The translations under genes were made by a program, and so were the position numbers. A stretch of 64,000 nt of DNA from Galaxea fascicularis (lineage: Eukaryota; Cnidaria; Anthozoa; Scleractinia; Euphylliidae). The notes under the pieces were generated by a model. It saw only the letters and a list, made by a program, of their open reading frames with translations. It had not been told where the DNA came from and did no database searches. Every line of letters begins with the position of its first letter. Positions within the stretch are counted from its first letter, which is position 1. Shown here one piece after another: positions 23,086-34,837 of this stretch. The stretch is from the NCBI GenBank assembly GCA_948470475.1, contig OX419344.1:23476225-23540224 (forward strand), given 5' to 3'.

Positions 23086-25910
23086 ATGGCGGACAAGACT
23101 GATAATGAAGCAAGTGAGGGAAATTTGCCAGCAAAAAGCACTCCTAAAGATGCTTTGGTGATGGCAGCTATCCTTAAAGAAATGGGAATCAGTGAATATG
23201 AACCAAGGGTTATCAATCAAATGCTGGAATACACCTATCGTAAGTTTGGTTTTGTCAAACTCCTTCCTTCTCATCACTAGAACGTGAGAATGAGATTAGT
23301 ATTTGAATAAAAAGAAGTGCTTGGTTGACTGATATGCATTTTCCCATTCAAACTGTGAGCTCATTGTATCTGAGCCAACTTTCGGAACATGCCAAAAGAT
23401 AATTTTCCAGCTGTTGTTTTATGTAAATTACTATTAAGCTTATATGTCTACCGCCCAACAAAAATGTTGCAGTAAGAGAGTACAAATAGAAAGATGTCTT
23501 TCTTGTTGTTTACAGGATATATTACGACTGTTCTTGAGGATGCTACTGTGTACTCCAAGCATGCTGGCAAGAAAGATATTGATGCAGATGATGTGCAGCT
23601 AGCCATTCAATCTAGACTTGACCACTCGTATACAAACCCCCCACCAAGAGAGGTAAACAAGTTATTTTCTGTGGGATGTCAATATTTGTGTTAATTTCCT
23701 TTGGTAGCAAATGGTAGCAGTAAAGACACTTGATCCAGAGTATAACCCCATCACAGGCTACCCAACCCAAAGTGACAAGAGGTATATTACTCAACTAGGG
23801 TATGGCATCCTAGCCCAACACAGGATACCCAGTTTCAAGTCACAAGGAGCCTGAGAGGGCCAGAGTGAGTGAGGAAGTGGGGTAGAGGGAGAGGAAGAGC
23901 GGGGGGAGGGGGCACTGCTTTTGTACTCACTGTACTTGCTGTTTTTCATGCTCTAATATGGAGGCCTAATCATTTGATGAAATATTTAGTACTTTTTCAT
24001 CTCAAAATACTCCTACACAGCAAGCTATCTTCCCACACCATGCTTCACCTACACTCCATTCAAGTGAGAAGCTAGTTCATTGCATTAATTACCCCCCAAC
24101 ATTTGTTAGATTTAGAATTCAGTACCCCAATGCACACTTGTGTTAATACTGTAGGGACAGCAAAGGTTGTTCAAACAATGGCCTTTGTAGCTGTCACTTA
24201 TGTATAAATTTTTGTTTGCAGTTTCTCATTGAGATTGCACGGCAAAAAAATCGTCACCCTTTACCACAGATTCAGATGAAGAGTGGCTTACGTCTTCCCC
24301 CGGATAGATACTGCCTCACTTCCACAAACTACAAGGTCAAAGCACAGAAAAAGGTAATGTTTCTATTGCTGGAGTTACAAAGCAGCAAAATTGGAAAAAA
24401 AGGAAGTAAATTAATTCAAATTTAGTTAGATTATATATCAGAAACATGCTAAAGTTTATGGTTGTATTGAAGATTTGGGTTTGTGTTTCACTTTTATCTT
24501 TCTGTGAAGTAAGAACATTTTTTTTTGTTCAGTCGGTTGCTTTAAGTCAAGACAAGTCTGGTATATAATGTCCATCAATTTATGTTGTACACAAGGATTG
24601 TTACATCTCAGTTTTTTTCCATGGTGTGTTTGCAGCATTCTCAAGTTCGTGCCAACCCAGTGGCGGCACGCTCAATCTCTCAGTCATCAATATCAACACC
24701 TATTAAATCTACCCCTGCCATTACTGTGAAACTGCCAACAACTGCTGTGGTAACACCAACTGCAGGAACTCCGCCCAGTGCAACAACACCTGTTGGTTTA
24801 GCCTCTGTAGGTGTTAGTAGTGTACCAGTAACAGTAAAACAGGAGAAAACTGAAAGTGCAAGCACACATACAGTACAGAAACCAGGGCTGGTAACCACAG
24901 GAAAACTGGTTCCACAGGTAGGTATCCTGGTTCAGACACAAATAATAATAATAATTTGTGCTGGAATAAGCTGTAAGCAGCTTCTTGTTCAAAGCTGTTT
25001 CTTCTCCCATCAGTTGCTTCCCTGGCTTAATGGGGTGTTGTAAGGACTTAAAAACAAATATACGATGGTTTTACATAGTTCACCTTGAGTTAAAGATATG
25101 CAACATATAATACAATCATAAAATCATGGAATCATGAACAAGGCCTGGTGCTGACCTTAAATTATAGCTGTGGCTGGTATTTAGCTCTGTAATACAAATT
25201 TAATCAGTGTTATTTTTATCATTTAATTTTTTTCCAATTTAATTCTTACCTACTTTTTATCTTCCTTCCAACATTGTGAGGAATGTTGTCAGTATCCCAA
25301 TGATTTCCAAACACCTGTTTTGTGTCGACTGCAACTCGTCTGCAAGCTATTTTGGCAGGCTGCCCCAAACTGGGGATACATATTTGAGGAGTGGACATGA
25401 TTTTCAATTAAAAGTTTGATGGTTGCATCATCGTCTGATTTATGCAAATCTCTTTAGTTTCATCCATCCTTTCCTCTTGGTTTGTTTAGGTTAGGCATGT
25501 CTGTTGCCATGACTTCATCTATTGTTGGCTTATCTATTGTGGCAGTCAGAACAGGTCTTCTGCTTGCAGTATAACCCTGGATATCCCCAGCCCATTCCTG
25601 AATTGTCTGAGCCATTGCTAATCAGTGAAGCACTAGGTGCATTTTATCCTGAAAAGCAGGCCTTACTGATAAATAATTACTATTTTATTCACTGCAGCAG
25701 ATCAAAGTTGAGCCTGGTGCAGCTGCCATTCCAAGTCAACAACAAAAGGGTGTATCAAGCACAGGCTCTAAAGCCACAGTCATCCCAGCCTCTATGCTTA
25801 CAGTGTCTGCACTTCCAAGCATGGATGAGACTGTAGCTAGCACACAGCAGCCATTGATTACTCCACTCAAGCGAAAGCACGAGGATGAAGATGATGATTA
25901 TGACTCTTAG
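23086..25910 (+). CDS. TAF9: Transcription initiation factor TFIID subunit 9
   Basis: Five coding exons: 23086-23239, 23516-23652, 24222-24353, 24636-24917 and 25698-25910. They total 918 bp, 305 residues plus stop, in consistent phase. The histone fold spans about residues 18-90 ([63 protein letters not shown]). TAF9 signatures follow: [17 protein letters not shown] and [15 protein letters not shown]. Then comes a long Thr/Val/Pro/Ser linker, and the C-terminus is [14 protein letters not shown], as in animal TAF9. TAF9 pairs with TAF6 in TFIID and with TAF6L in SAGA, and contributes to core-promoter and activator contacts. The linker boundary of exon 5 (CAG or CAG-less acceptor choice at 25698/25701) is uncertain by one codon. 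Converges with the minus-strand gene at 26997. Confidence 0.96.
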
Positions 25911-25994
25911 CTGTTGTAAATGTGGGATCTATTTAAAGAAGTCTCACACAAAAATGAGATTATTCAATCCAACATCAGTCCCACGTTTATTAGG

Positions 25995-26182
25995 TAGACT
26001 GTGAGCAGTCTCTCTCTTGCTCTAAAATCTGTGGAATGAACACAATATACAACTGGGGAATCCACAAGGCGGTAGTTTCATGGGCGCCTGTTTTCACTCA
26101 AAACTATGGGCTCACAGATTCCCTGCTTGTATATCGCGTTTTTCACAGATTTTAGAGCAAAAGAGAGACTGCTCGCAGTCTA
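25995..26182. mobile_element. Fold-back (MITE-like) element between TAF9 and the convergent gene
   Basis: A 188-bp inverted repeat: TAGACTGTGAGCAGTCTCTC and TTGCTCTAAAATCTGTG at the left pair with CACAGATTTTAGAGCAA and GAGAGACTGCTCGCAGTCTA at the right. The arms are about 65 bp with some mismatches around a spacer. Non-coding. It starts about 85 bp after the TAF9 stop, so it may lie in the 3' UTR. Confidence 0.75.
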
Positions 26183-26184
26183 TT

Positions 26185-26996
26185 TATAAGTTAACTCTGG
26201 GGTAACTTGGGATCAAAAGAGATTGTTTTTGTGTTACGAATTCCCTTGTTTACATTAACTACTCAATCTTCTTGATTAACTTGGCTTACATAATCTGCCT
26301 TACACAGTCTCGTTGATATGTGTTAACGCAATGCTATCGCTAGGGAGTCAAGTTTCTTTCCTTCATATTAAGAGAGAGGGAAGTCACTTCGATACACTGT
26401 CTTTGAACTAAACATTGTGAAAAGAAAATCTAAGTGTAATACGATGCACAGTTGCTCTGGGTTAAGGTACCAGATTTAGTTGGGATGAATAGAAGTTGTT
26501 CAGTGTATGTGAGGTAAATATACAGTTTTAGCTTTTTATACCACTCTCTATGTATTGCATGCACTTGTGAAATGTGTGCCAGAGAAGAATTGATATGTTG
26601 GCAATTATGGCAAGTATTATTTCCAGAATACTGACAAGATTGGTTCCACACTGCACAATTTTGTAATACATCAGCATCACTTTGGGTACATTGTGTAATA
26701 CAGTTGCACTCCTATCAAGCGGTAAATCAAGGTATGACCATTATGAAAATCAGCTAATGGACTGGAGGATGCCACCATGTTTCCGTTTCTCACTGGATGT
26801 TTATTGCTCAAAACACTGACCAGACAATCCATTACTTCTTCCCTGTGTATTCTCTCAATGGCAATGTTTTCTTTATTCTTAAAGAATTCCTCAGAAAAGT
26901 TCAGTTTGTAGAAATTAATGTAAGTGTCACGACACACCAGCATCCCTCCATGTCTTGATGTTCAGTGTTCACCATTTATATGACTTTGACTTGGCA
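26185..26996. other. Convergent intergenic stretch or 3' UTRs
   Basis: No coding exon is visible. Minus-strand AATAAAG near 26870-26880 (plus CTTTATTC) is a candidate polyadenylation signal for the minus-strand gene ending at 26997. Confidence 0.4.
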
Positions 26997-29878
26997 TTAG
27001 TCATACTGATAATGTTCTATCCTTTTGAGTTGCCCTGTCCTTGAGCGCTTGGCATTCTCTGCAGCCACTGCACGTGCAGTGGTTATTGTTAGAAAGTTCC
27101 CAGGCTTGGGAGTGCCAGTCTGTGTAATGTCAGGAGTAGAAGAGAGGTCTCCTTCACTGGCAGGCCTTGTATCCTCAACCTTTTGAGACATTAAGTTTTT
27201 GATGACTGGTGTTAACTGTAGCAGGGTTAGATACCCAGTGATTTGTGCCAGATGCATAACTGACACTGAATCATCTGGGCTACCCATGTGTTCTGCAGAC
27301 TCAACAAACAGACGTCGCCTCAAGCGCTCTGATGCCAGAGGGCAGATGTTGTCAATGGCTTCAGCATATTCAATGTCTGTCAAGAAACCTGGTCTCCGCC
27401 CAGGCTGCTGTAGAAGCTTAACTTCCATGTCTTGAAAGCGAGGTTCCCTGTACTTCAGAATAATGTACAGGAAATACTGTGAGACCAGTTCTTTTGAAAT
27501 CTTATTCTCACTGAAAGAAGTGTAGCCCATAGAGAACTGCTCAATATCTTCTTCATTCATAAATGGGTACAAAATGTGTGCAAATGTCCTGATGTCTTTC
27601 ACTGCAACCCACTCAACCATATCAATAAAGTCATTGACAAGAAGAACATAACGAATCACAACAGGATCTAGGCTACCACACATAGCTTGTGCAAACAGCT
27701 GAATGGTCTTGTTGCCTGGTGCAAACTTCACTACACTGGTAATGAAGTCATACACAGCAAGATAAGTGACATCAGACACAAGATACCGCTCATGGAAGAA
27801 AGAATACAGTGTTTCCACTACAGAAACAATCTGCTCATCTTCAACTGCATAATCATCTTGCCAAATGAGACATGAGTAGAACTGTTCTACGATAGACAAA
27901 ACACGATGCTCAGAGAGAGACCTGGGAATCCGTCTCTGAATGGATGTACGAGAATAGTAGTCATCCCAGAGGAACTTGTATGTTGTGGTGAGATGTTGCT
28001 GTGCTTTTAAGATTGAATCATCTCCATATGACAGGGTGCTGTTTGGTCTTGCTGACAATGCTTGAACACTCTCAGGTGTTTCAGGTACAGGGTCAGGATG
28101 CCTCTCTTCCCGTGATATATGAACTGTTGGTCTTATAATTTTGATATGGGTGCAGTTGTGTGGCAATGACAGAACTTTGTGATCTGTGACTTTATGTGGG
28201 CAGAGTAGGGTTGTTTCACCACAACTTGCACAAAATTTGGCATCTTTAAACTCATGGTAATTTTTGCCTTGATTACAGGAGTAGTACATCATTGCAGAAT
28301 ACTTGCTGAGGATTTTCTCGTGTGGGATGAATGGATCTTGGTGATGTGCACTGTTCATAATCTTCACAAAGTCAATCTCTTCATCTTCCTCTGGCTCACT
28401 TGATTTCTTGTCTTTTTCTCTGTCAATGTGGAAAAGGCTCTTCTTTCTTTCTGCCTTTTTAGTAGTTTCTTCTTCCATTACATTTGCCTCTTCTTCAAGC
28501 TGTTTCAACTGATCTTCAAGACTGGATCTCTGGATTTCAATCAGCTGGAATTCATTTTTAACATCAGCAATGCTTTGCTTGAATCTCTCTTTAACCTTGT
28601 GCAGATTTTCCTCAAGCTTGACTCTTGCTTCATGTTCATCATCTGGGGTAATGCGGAAGTTACTGCCACTTCCACTGCTCTTCAAATCAACTTTAGTTGT
28701 TGGAATGGCTTTAGTTTCCTCCAGGTAAGACTCGAATTCTTCAATAACCGCATTCTGCATGGTGAGAAGCTGTTCTTCTAAAAGCTTAGCTGAGGCAATC
28801 TCTTGTATAATTTGCGATCTTCTTGTCAATACAGCTGGTTTCTGAGGTTTCTTGTCAAACACTGTTGAATCATTAAAAGCTTCTTCAAGTGCATCATATC
28901 CCTCTTTGAACTTTTCTAGAAATTTATTTCTATCCTTGGCTTGAGTGAGTTCTTCTTTAAGGCCAGAAATGCGCTTCTCATATCTACATTGTATTAGAAT
29001 TAATTATAAAAAGCAATTAGAACATTAATTTAAAGTGTAACCCAGTTGAAACAATGAAACTGGCATTTCTGATAGTGATGCACAGCTGTACAGCTTGTGA
29101 AGGGATCTAATGATACCCAAGTAATGCAATGTTAAAACAAATCACAAGTGATCTTAACATTTTATCAAAATCACCGGGGGATGGCAGATTGGGTGTGGGA
29201 GAGAAGAAAGCAAGTGTTATCAACTGAAGAATGTGCAACACACACTCAATGGAGGGTGGGAAGCTGGTGATGCTACTTCAGAGCCATTTTCTCCATTCAC
29301 ATAATATCAATTTCAAATCGTGCCTAATACCTGTCCTTGGCAGCTTGCTGCATCATCTGTTCATACTGTACGTTAGCTTCAAGCTTCCTTAGCTCCAAAC
29401 TGTTGTTTTCCATTTCGATCTCCATGTTGTAAATCTGATCACTACTTTCTTTGAGCGATTTCTTCCGTTGTTCAATGGTCTCATTACACTCTTCAAGTTG
29501 TTTGTCTTTCTCGTTGAGTTTGTTCTCTAGGGCAGTGATGTTTGCTTGCAACTGATCTGCATTTTTATCGCGCTCCTCAAAAACACGATTAACAAGAACA
29601 AAATAGGGAATACGCTGTATATAAGACGTCTTGCTCTTTCCCCTCTTGGGTGGCATTGAAGTATATTCATTGCTATACACAGCATCGTACAGCTCATCTC
29701 GCAACATCTTCAAAACTTTCTTATAAACTCCCAAAGAAGGAATCACTTCATCGAAAACATGGAAGCAAGTGGTCATTCGCTCTTCACTCAGACCTTTCTT
29801 TCGAGCGTCCTCGACGAGAAGGACTTCGTACCTTGTAGCAGGCGACCGAGAAGATAAAGCTCTTCGGTCGGAATCCAT
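26997..29878 (-). CDS. Coiled-coil protein with TSNAXIP1-N-like start
   Basis: Two coding exons: 29331-29878 (ATG at 29876-29878) and 26997-28983, joined in phase 2, giving 844 residues. Residues about 15-75 (ERMTTCFHVFDEVIPSLG, YKKVLKMLRDELYDAVYSNE) resemble the N-terminal helical domain of translin-associated factor X-interacting protein 1. Residues about 95-330 are heptad-rich coiled coil. A Cys/His cluster near residue 435 (FCASCGETTLLCPH) could bind a metal. The C-terminal third is helical and non-repetitive (FLWDDYYSRTSIQRRIPRSL, SVVETLYSFFHERYLVSD, LYPFMNEEDIEQF) and looks conserved, but I cannot name it. Proteins with this N-domain are often ciliary or spermatogenic, so a ciliary role is inference. 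Transcribed away from RPL35A. Confidence 0.85.
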
Positions 29879-30296
29879 AATTTCTGGAAAATACCACCGA
29901 GAAGTTGTGACAACAACAGTTCAAGCCGCCATATTTCTTGTTGCTATAAACTAAATTCCGAGTAGTCTGGAAACTAGTGTTTCGCTGACCACCTAATGAC
30001 AGTTTCGCGGGCTTGTTGTTTCTCTTTGGTTCAACACCTCGGCTTCTGGCTACCGAAGTGAGTTCATAGCAATCCTTTTCCATCCTTCCACCATTTTGAG
30101 TTTTTTCACTTCCTCTACGTCGAGAGTATAATTTACAGAGTTCTCTTATCCTTGTTGTATCAAATTATTGGAGATTTCCGACTTTGTATTGCATTTTGCC
30201 CAGTCAATTTTCTCCAACATGGCTACCGTTTTCAAAACGGACCGACGTTTTTAACCAAATTTTATTAACTTTATTGTAGGTAACTAGAAGATTAAA
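29879..30296. promoter_or_regulatory. Divergent intergenic region upstream of RPL35A and the coiled-coil gene
   Basis: 418 bp separate the two start codons. It contains CAAGAAATATGGCGGCTTG (minus strand, near 29925) and AACATGGCTACC (plus strand, near 30217), both like YY1-type promoter motifs, and no clear TATA box. It likely holds the promoters and 5' UTRs of both genes. Shared regulation is not shown. Confidence 0.5.
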
Positions 30297-32407
30297 ATGT
30301 CTCAACCTACGCGGTAAGTTTAAAGTGATTATAATTTTAAATAGAAGAATCACTTGGTGTTATAGCTTAAGGGTGCCTTGTTGATTGTATTAAATTGCAA
30401 GTATTTACAAGGTAGATGCAGACATGTTATATTTTTCTTAAAGTTGAATTATGTGATCGCTTAACAAGTCGACCGCTGTGTATAAACGACTAACTTTTCT
30501 CTTCTGAGTGGTCTCTTTCAAAGAATTTGATCATTGATATACAGTTGAAATGTTTCAAAACAGTATAAACCACCAAATGTGAGAAAGCACCTATGAATGA
30601 ACTGTGTTACGAGACATTGTGTCATTCCATGTTCAAGAGACTTAATATGTGGCAGACCCTGCCCTTTTGTAAACAGCTTACATGTGGCATTCAGTGAAAA
30701 TAACTATTTTTTTTTTAAGTCTATAGTTCATTTACCTCAATGTCCAATTTATCTTTTGACAATAATCAGAATATTGAACTTTGTTTTTCTACGTAAACTT
30801 TTGACTGGAGTAGAATATTTGAATTTGTGATGGATGCTTTTAAACCCTTACAGCTGTAGTAAAGTTCACGATGAAATCATAATTAAGAACATTTGTTGTC
30901 AATTTAATTCCAATTTAGCCTGTATACCAAAGGCATTGTCCTTGGTTACAAAAGAGGTCTGCGCAATCAACAGCCCAACACCTCCCTTATCAGGATTGAG
31001 GGTGTCAATGCCAAGAAGGAAACAAATTTCTACCTGGGCAAACGTGTTGCATTTGTTTACCGTGCGAAAAAGAAGACTGTAGCCAAAGGTGACAAGAAAC
31101 CAAGCAAAATCCGAGTGATGTGGGGCAAGGTTACCCGACCTCATGGAAACAGTGGTGTTGTGCGTGCAAAGTTCAGACACAACCTACCACCAAAAGCAAT
31201 GGGTGCTACTGTTCGAGTGGTATGTGGCTTCATTTAAATGTAGTGTCTTTGGTACTTTTATGTCTCATCATCTTTCTAGAGTTGTTAACCCTTTATTTGT
31301 AAAAAAAAATGTCAAAGCTCTGAACTCTAGATTTTCAATTATAAAAATAGTTGAACATTGGTGCAGATAAGTGCTACTTTTTATTTTGCTTTAGTTTTCA
31401 CACTTGAGGATTTTTAGAACCAGTGGTGCAGTGTACACTGTAACAGTGCTACAGAGAAATAAAAGGACCTTTGTATTTGGCTACAAGTGAAAGATTTATT
31501 ACAAATCTGACTTTTTATATATACATGTAGTTTCGGTGCTCTAGATAAATATCCTGTGTTGAGTAGACTGGCTTAGAATTATTTGCAAAGTCCTACATGA
31601 AATAGATCTTGTACTCTTACTCAAATCTAAAGATCCCTAATGTCCCTCAGTTCCACTTTATGATATTGTTTTTACTCTTCAAAGGGCATTGTAAATTGCA
31701 TGTTGTAAATATGCATTAATTTACTGCAGTTTTTCATAGTTACATTGTTCTGAGCGGTGATGACAGAAATACATCTTTTAATGAAATACTACTAAGTAGC
31801 ATTACTGATGTCTAACTACACTTGAACAGAGCTCAGAATTGTGTTAACATCTAAAATGGTATTCTTAGACAGTTTTGAGGGTAAACTGAATTTGCTTTCA
31901 CGTGTTATTAATTTTTATTTTACCACAATTGCTAGTAATCTCACAAGCTGATTGGCTAATTTGCCATTGTTGATAAGAGTCTGACAATGCTGCTTGTGGC
32001 AGCGTCAGTGATCTTCCTCACACTTTAAAATAAACATTTTCTTTGACATTGATGTTGTGGTAAAAAACAAATTGAATGTGGTTTAGTATTGTCTGTACTC
32101 TTATCAACAACGATGTTCGTCATCACAATTGTCAAAATTTGTTGTGGACTCACTCAGCTGCACCTTGTGAGTCCACAACATTTTGACCTTTGTTATGACA
32201 AATATTATTGTCGATAAGAGTACAGTCAATGCTAAACCACATTCAATTTGTTAACTAGCATGTGCTATGTACTGTTGTACATTCTAACTACAACATTTGG
32301 ATATCAAAGGAGGGCTATTATCTCTTTGTGGTTAATTTTTATTGTATGCTGAATTTGATCATGTGTTTTTTGTCCATTCACAGATGCTGTACCCTTCAAG
32401 GATTTAA
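30297..32407 (+). CDS. RPL35A: 60S ribosomal protein eL33 (L35a)
   Basis: Three coding exons: 30297-30313, 30919-31219 and 32384-32407, 342 bp in all, 113 residues plus stop. The first exon supplies MSQPTR and the last supplies MLYPSRI, exactly the eL33 C-terminus. The central exon gives [51 protein letters not shown] and [18 protein letters not shown], matching animal L35a throughout. eL33 is a large-subunit cytosolic ribosomal protein near the E site and needed for 60S maturation. The intron pattern (tiny first and last coding exons) and the short 3' UTR, with AATAAA 33 bp after the stop, are typical of ribosomal-protein genes. Intron 2 carries a fold-back element and a weak snoRNA candidate. 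Confidence 0.97.
31748..31838 (+). ncRNA. Weak C/D-box snoRNA candidate in RPL35A intron 2
   Basis: A C-box match GTGATGA (31757-31763) is followed 41 bases later by a D-box CTGA (31805-31808). TTCTGAGC (31748-31755) can pair perfectly with GCTCAGAA (31831-31838). Ribosomal-protein introns commonly host such RNAs. Against it, the pairing stem lies 22 nt beyond the D box rather than adjacent to it, and I cannot confirm an rRNA antisense element. Confidence 0.25.
32066..32252. mobile_element. Fold-back (MITE-like) element in RPL35A intron 2
   Basis: A 187-bp palindrome: AACAAATTGAATGTGGTTTA and GTACTCTTATC at the left pair with GATAAGAGTAC and TAAACCACATTCAATTTGTT at the right. The centre is TTGTGGACTCAC..GTGAGTCCACAA. 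It ends about 130 bp before the last RPL35A exon, so the transcript would form a long hairpin near the acceptor. Confidence 0.8.
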
Positions 32408-32439
32408 AGTGAATTCTTGTACTCCACTGTTGTACAGAA

Positions 32440-32445
32440 AATAAA
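32440..32445 (+). terminator. RPL35A polyadenylation signal
   Basis: AATAAA 33 bp after the RPL35A stop codon. Position and consensus both fit cleavage within the next 30 bp. Confidence 0.7.
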
Positions 32446-34348
32446 ATGTCTTCGTATGAATAGATGGAATGACCTCATCCATATTTTTTTCTGCCCTCTA
32501 AAACCGTCTATACCACATAATTGTGCACTAGAAGAAGTATAGCATAAATTGTGTGTGGAATGCACCTTTATGCATTTGGCTATATTTACATCTGGCTAAT
32601 TCTTGCATGAAATTTTTGAGCTTTCAAGTTATGAAAAATTGGGAGGAAAAATGTTACTTATTTGATTATTTAACAGTGGCAGTCTTACAACATTGGGCAT
32701 TACAACAGGTTCAAAGATACAATGGTCTGATTCGTTCATTTTATTCTGCCAGAGTGCACACTGTGCTGGGTTTTAATGCACTTAACATACACCATACATC
32801 TGGTCAACAACAAACCCTGAGACATTTTATTTTTCAATGCATATTTAAGAATTTGTTTAATTTCAAGATCTCCTTAAGGACTGGTTACCGGAGAGTGTTT
32901 ATAAATGTAAACATGACTTTAAACAGTTGCAATGATTTTCTTGATCATGTTGTGTCACCCATCTGCAATAAACTACTGCCTCCTGCACAGAGTCTCAGTG
33001 AAGAAAAACTGGAGCGGCGTATTAGGAAACCTGACACAATTGAATGATGGGAAATTCTTGTAGTGACTTGAATAATTCAGTGTTGTGTTGGGTGGTTTTC
33101 ATTTGTTAGAGCTGCTGGGTATCAAACTAATGAATGGAGTAGGCTGATTGTAAGGTATTGTGCCATTGCATATTTTGAAATGTTGATGTGCCGGTTTGTG
33201 GCAGTTGAATGTGATCCGTCAATGAACTTGATGACATGTGCAAATTTCATAGGCACCAACGTCAGGGAAATAAAAATGAACAAGTTCATTCTTGCCTCCC
33301 TCCAGGTTGGGGGAGATAAATCAATAGACCCTTGGCCAACGGTTGCTGTAAAAGTGGTGTGTCAAGTCAGTTACAACACCCCTAAGCGCTTGCTACCTAA
33401 ATACACCAAAGGGACCTTCCTCACAAATGTACTCATAAATAACCATGCCCAAACCATCGGCTGTGTTTGTCTTGAGAAATGTAATCACTCTTCCCCTGTG
33501 GAAGTGTTCATCAGTGTCTTCCCACGTTATTGACCTTGGCCAACAAATGAGATGAATGTAAACAAAGTGTGGGGGGATTTAAAAATTCAGCTAACAACTC
33601 ATGGATGGCCATGATTCACGAATCGTTAACGTTCACTCTCATTGACCGAAACCTCTCCATTTCCTGAAACGATACTCCTTTTAAGAACGGAGCACCAAAC
33701 CTATGAAATTGACATCTCCACGAAAGAACTCGCAAAACATTTTTTAGTATAAATTAATGGCAAAAACGTGCATACAATAGCCCACAAAAGGTCAATTCAA
33801 ACAAAAATTAGTGACGGACATAAGAGCTTTTGTGGAAACTAGCCCAAAAGTAACCCTCCCCTCCCTAAGGACAAAGTAGGTACGCATTTTGTACCTTGGG
33901 GTTAAAACATTAAGAAAAAATCTGCTGGCCCATGCTCCCCCTTTTTCAAATCTACCTTGTAACGCCCCATATGTTTGCCTCTCCTGGTCTTCCGATAGAA
34001 ACTAACTTTTCGAAATCCAAGATCTATGCACTCGGAATCCCTCAACGTTCGAGTAGAATACAGAATCCAGTTCGCCCATCCACTTCCGAAATTGTTGAAG
34101 CAAAATGCTGGAATCAAAAAATTAAAACCGTGACGTACAGTGGTTTTATTTGTCCTCAAAATTAAGGTTCGAGTTTGTTTGAGGAAAAGAGACGACGAAG
34201 ACAAAAAACTTCTGGGACCAGGGTAAAACAGTTCAAACCGCTGACCTGTATAATTCAGAGTATAGGTAGCTTTTTTATTCTACAACGGCGACGGCAACGG
34301 AAACGTCATTTCAAAATACAACTTCTCGGTTTGTGTAACTCTTTCGCG
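32446..34348. other. Intergenic stretch downstream of RPL35A
   Basis: No gene is called. Two open frames (32553-33047, which starts at GTG, and 33180-33533) lack family resemblance, ATG context or splice support. The second contains ordinary-looking sequence but no domain. Confidence 0.4.
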
Positions 34349-34640
34349 ATTATTCCAATTTGTTTAACATGAAAATGCTGGCGAGCTGTCCAGGGCCTAA
34401 ATTACTATGAACGATGTAAAAACAAAGAAAGAGAAAGAAAAAACATTTTGGTACTTTTCTCTGCCGTCCTCTGCAAAAAAAAAAAAACCAACGTGAAATG
34501 ACCACATTTCGGGTTTTCTCGAGAACGTGAGCGCATGGTGACAAACTTTTCTTTCCCTTTCTTTGCTTTAAAATCGTTCATAGTACATTAGGCCCTGGAC
34601 AGCTCGCCAGCATTTTTCATGTTAAACAAATTGGAATAAT
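34349..34640. mobile_element. Terminal-inverted-repeat element (MITE-like)
   Basis: Arms of about 70 bp: ATTATTCCAATTTGTTTAAC ATGAAAATGCTGGCGAGCTG at the left, and its complement ending AAACAAATTGGAATAAT at the right (CAGCTCGCCAGCATTTTTCA). The interior is non-coding. It lies about 200 bp upstream of the start of the 30-exon gene, so it may affect that promoter. Confidence 0.8.
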
Positions 34641-34837
34641 CTTAATCTCCCTAATTACCTGAGAATAATTATGATGTCACACGCTTTGTGCGTCATTCAT
34701 TGTTATGTTCTAATTACAATCTAAAGTATTTTGGAATTTATTGGTGCTACGGATGGACCAAGAAAATCCCTCTTCCCAATAAGAAGGGATTTTGAAGATG
34801 AGTTACATTTTTCTAGCAAATTGACAGGCGAAAAAAT

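Noticed and set aside
28428..28781. 117-codon plus-strand frame
   Set aside because: Antisense to the coiled-coil coding exon 26997-28983.
32553..33047. 164-codon plus-strand frame after RPL35A
   Set aside because: It starts at GTG, not ATG, has no family resemblance and no splice context; composition is that of AT-rich DNA.
33180..33533. 117-codon plus-strand frame
   Set aside because: No domain, no conserved motif and no splice support; kept only as part of the intergenic description.
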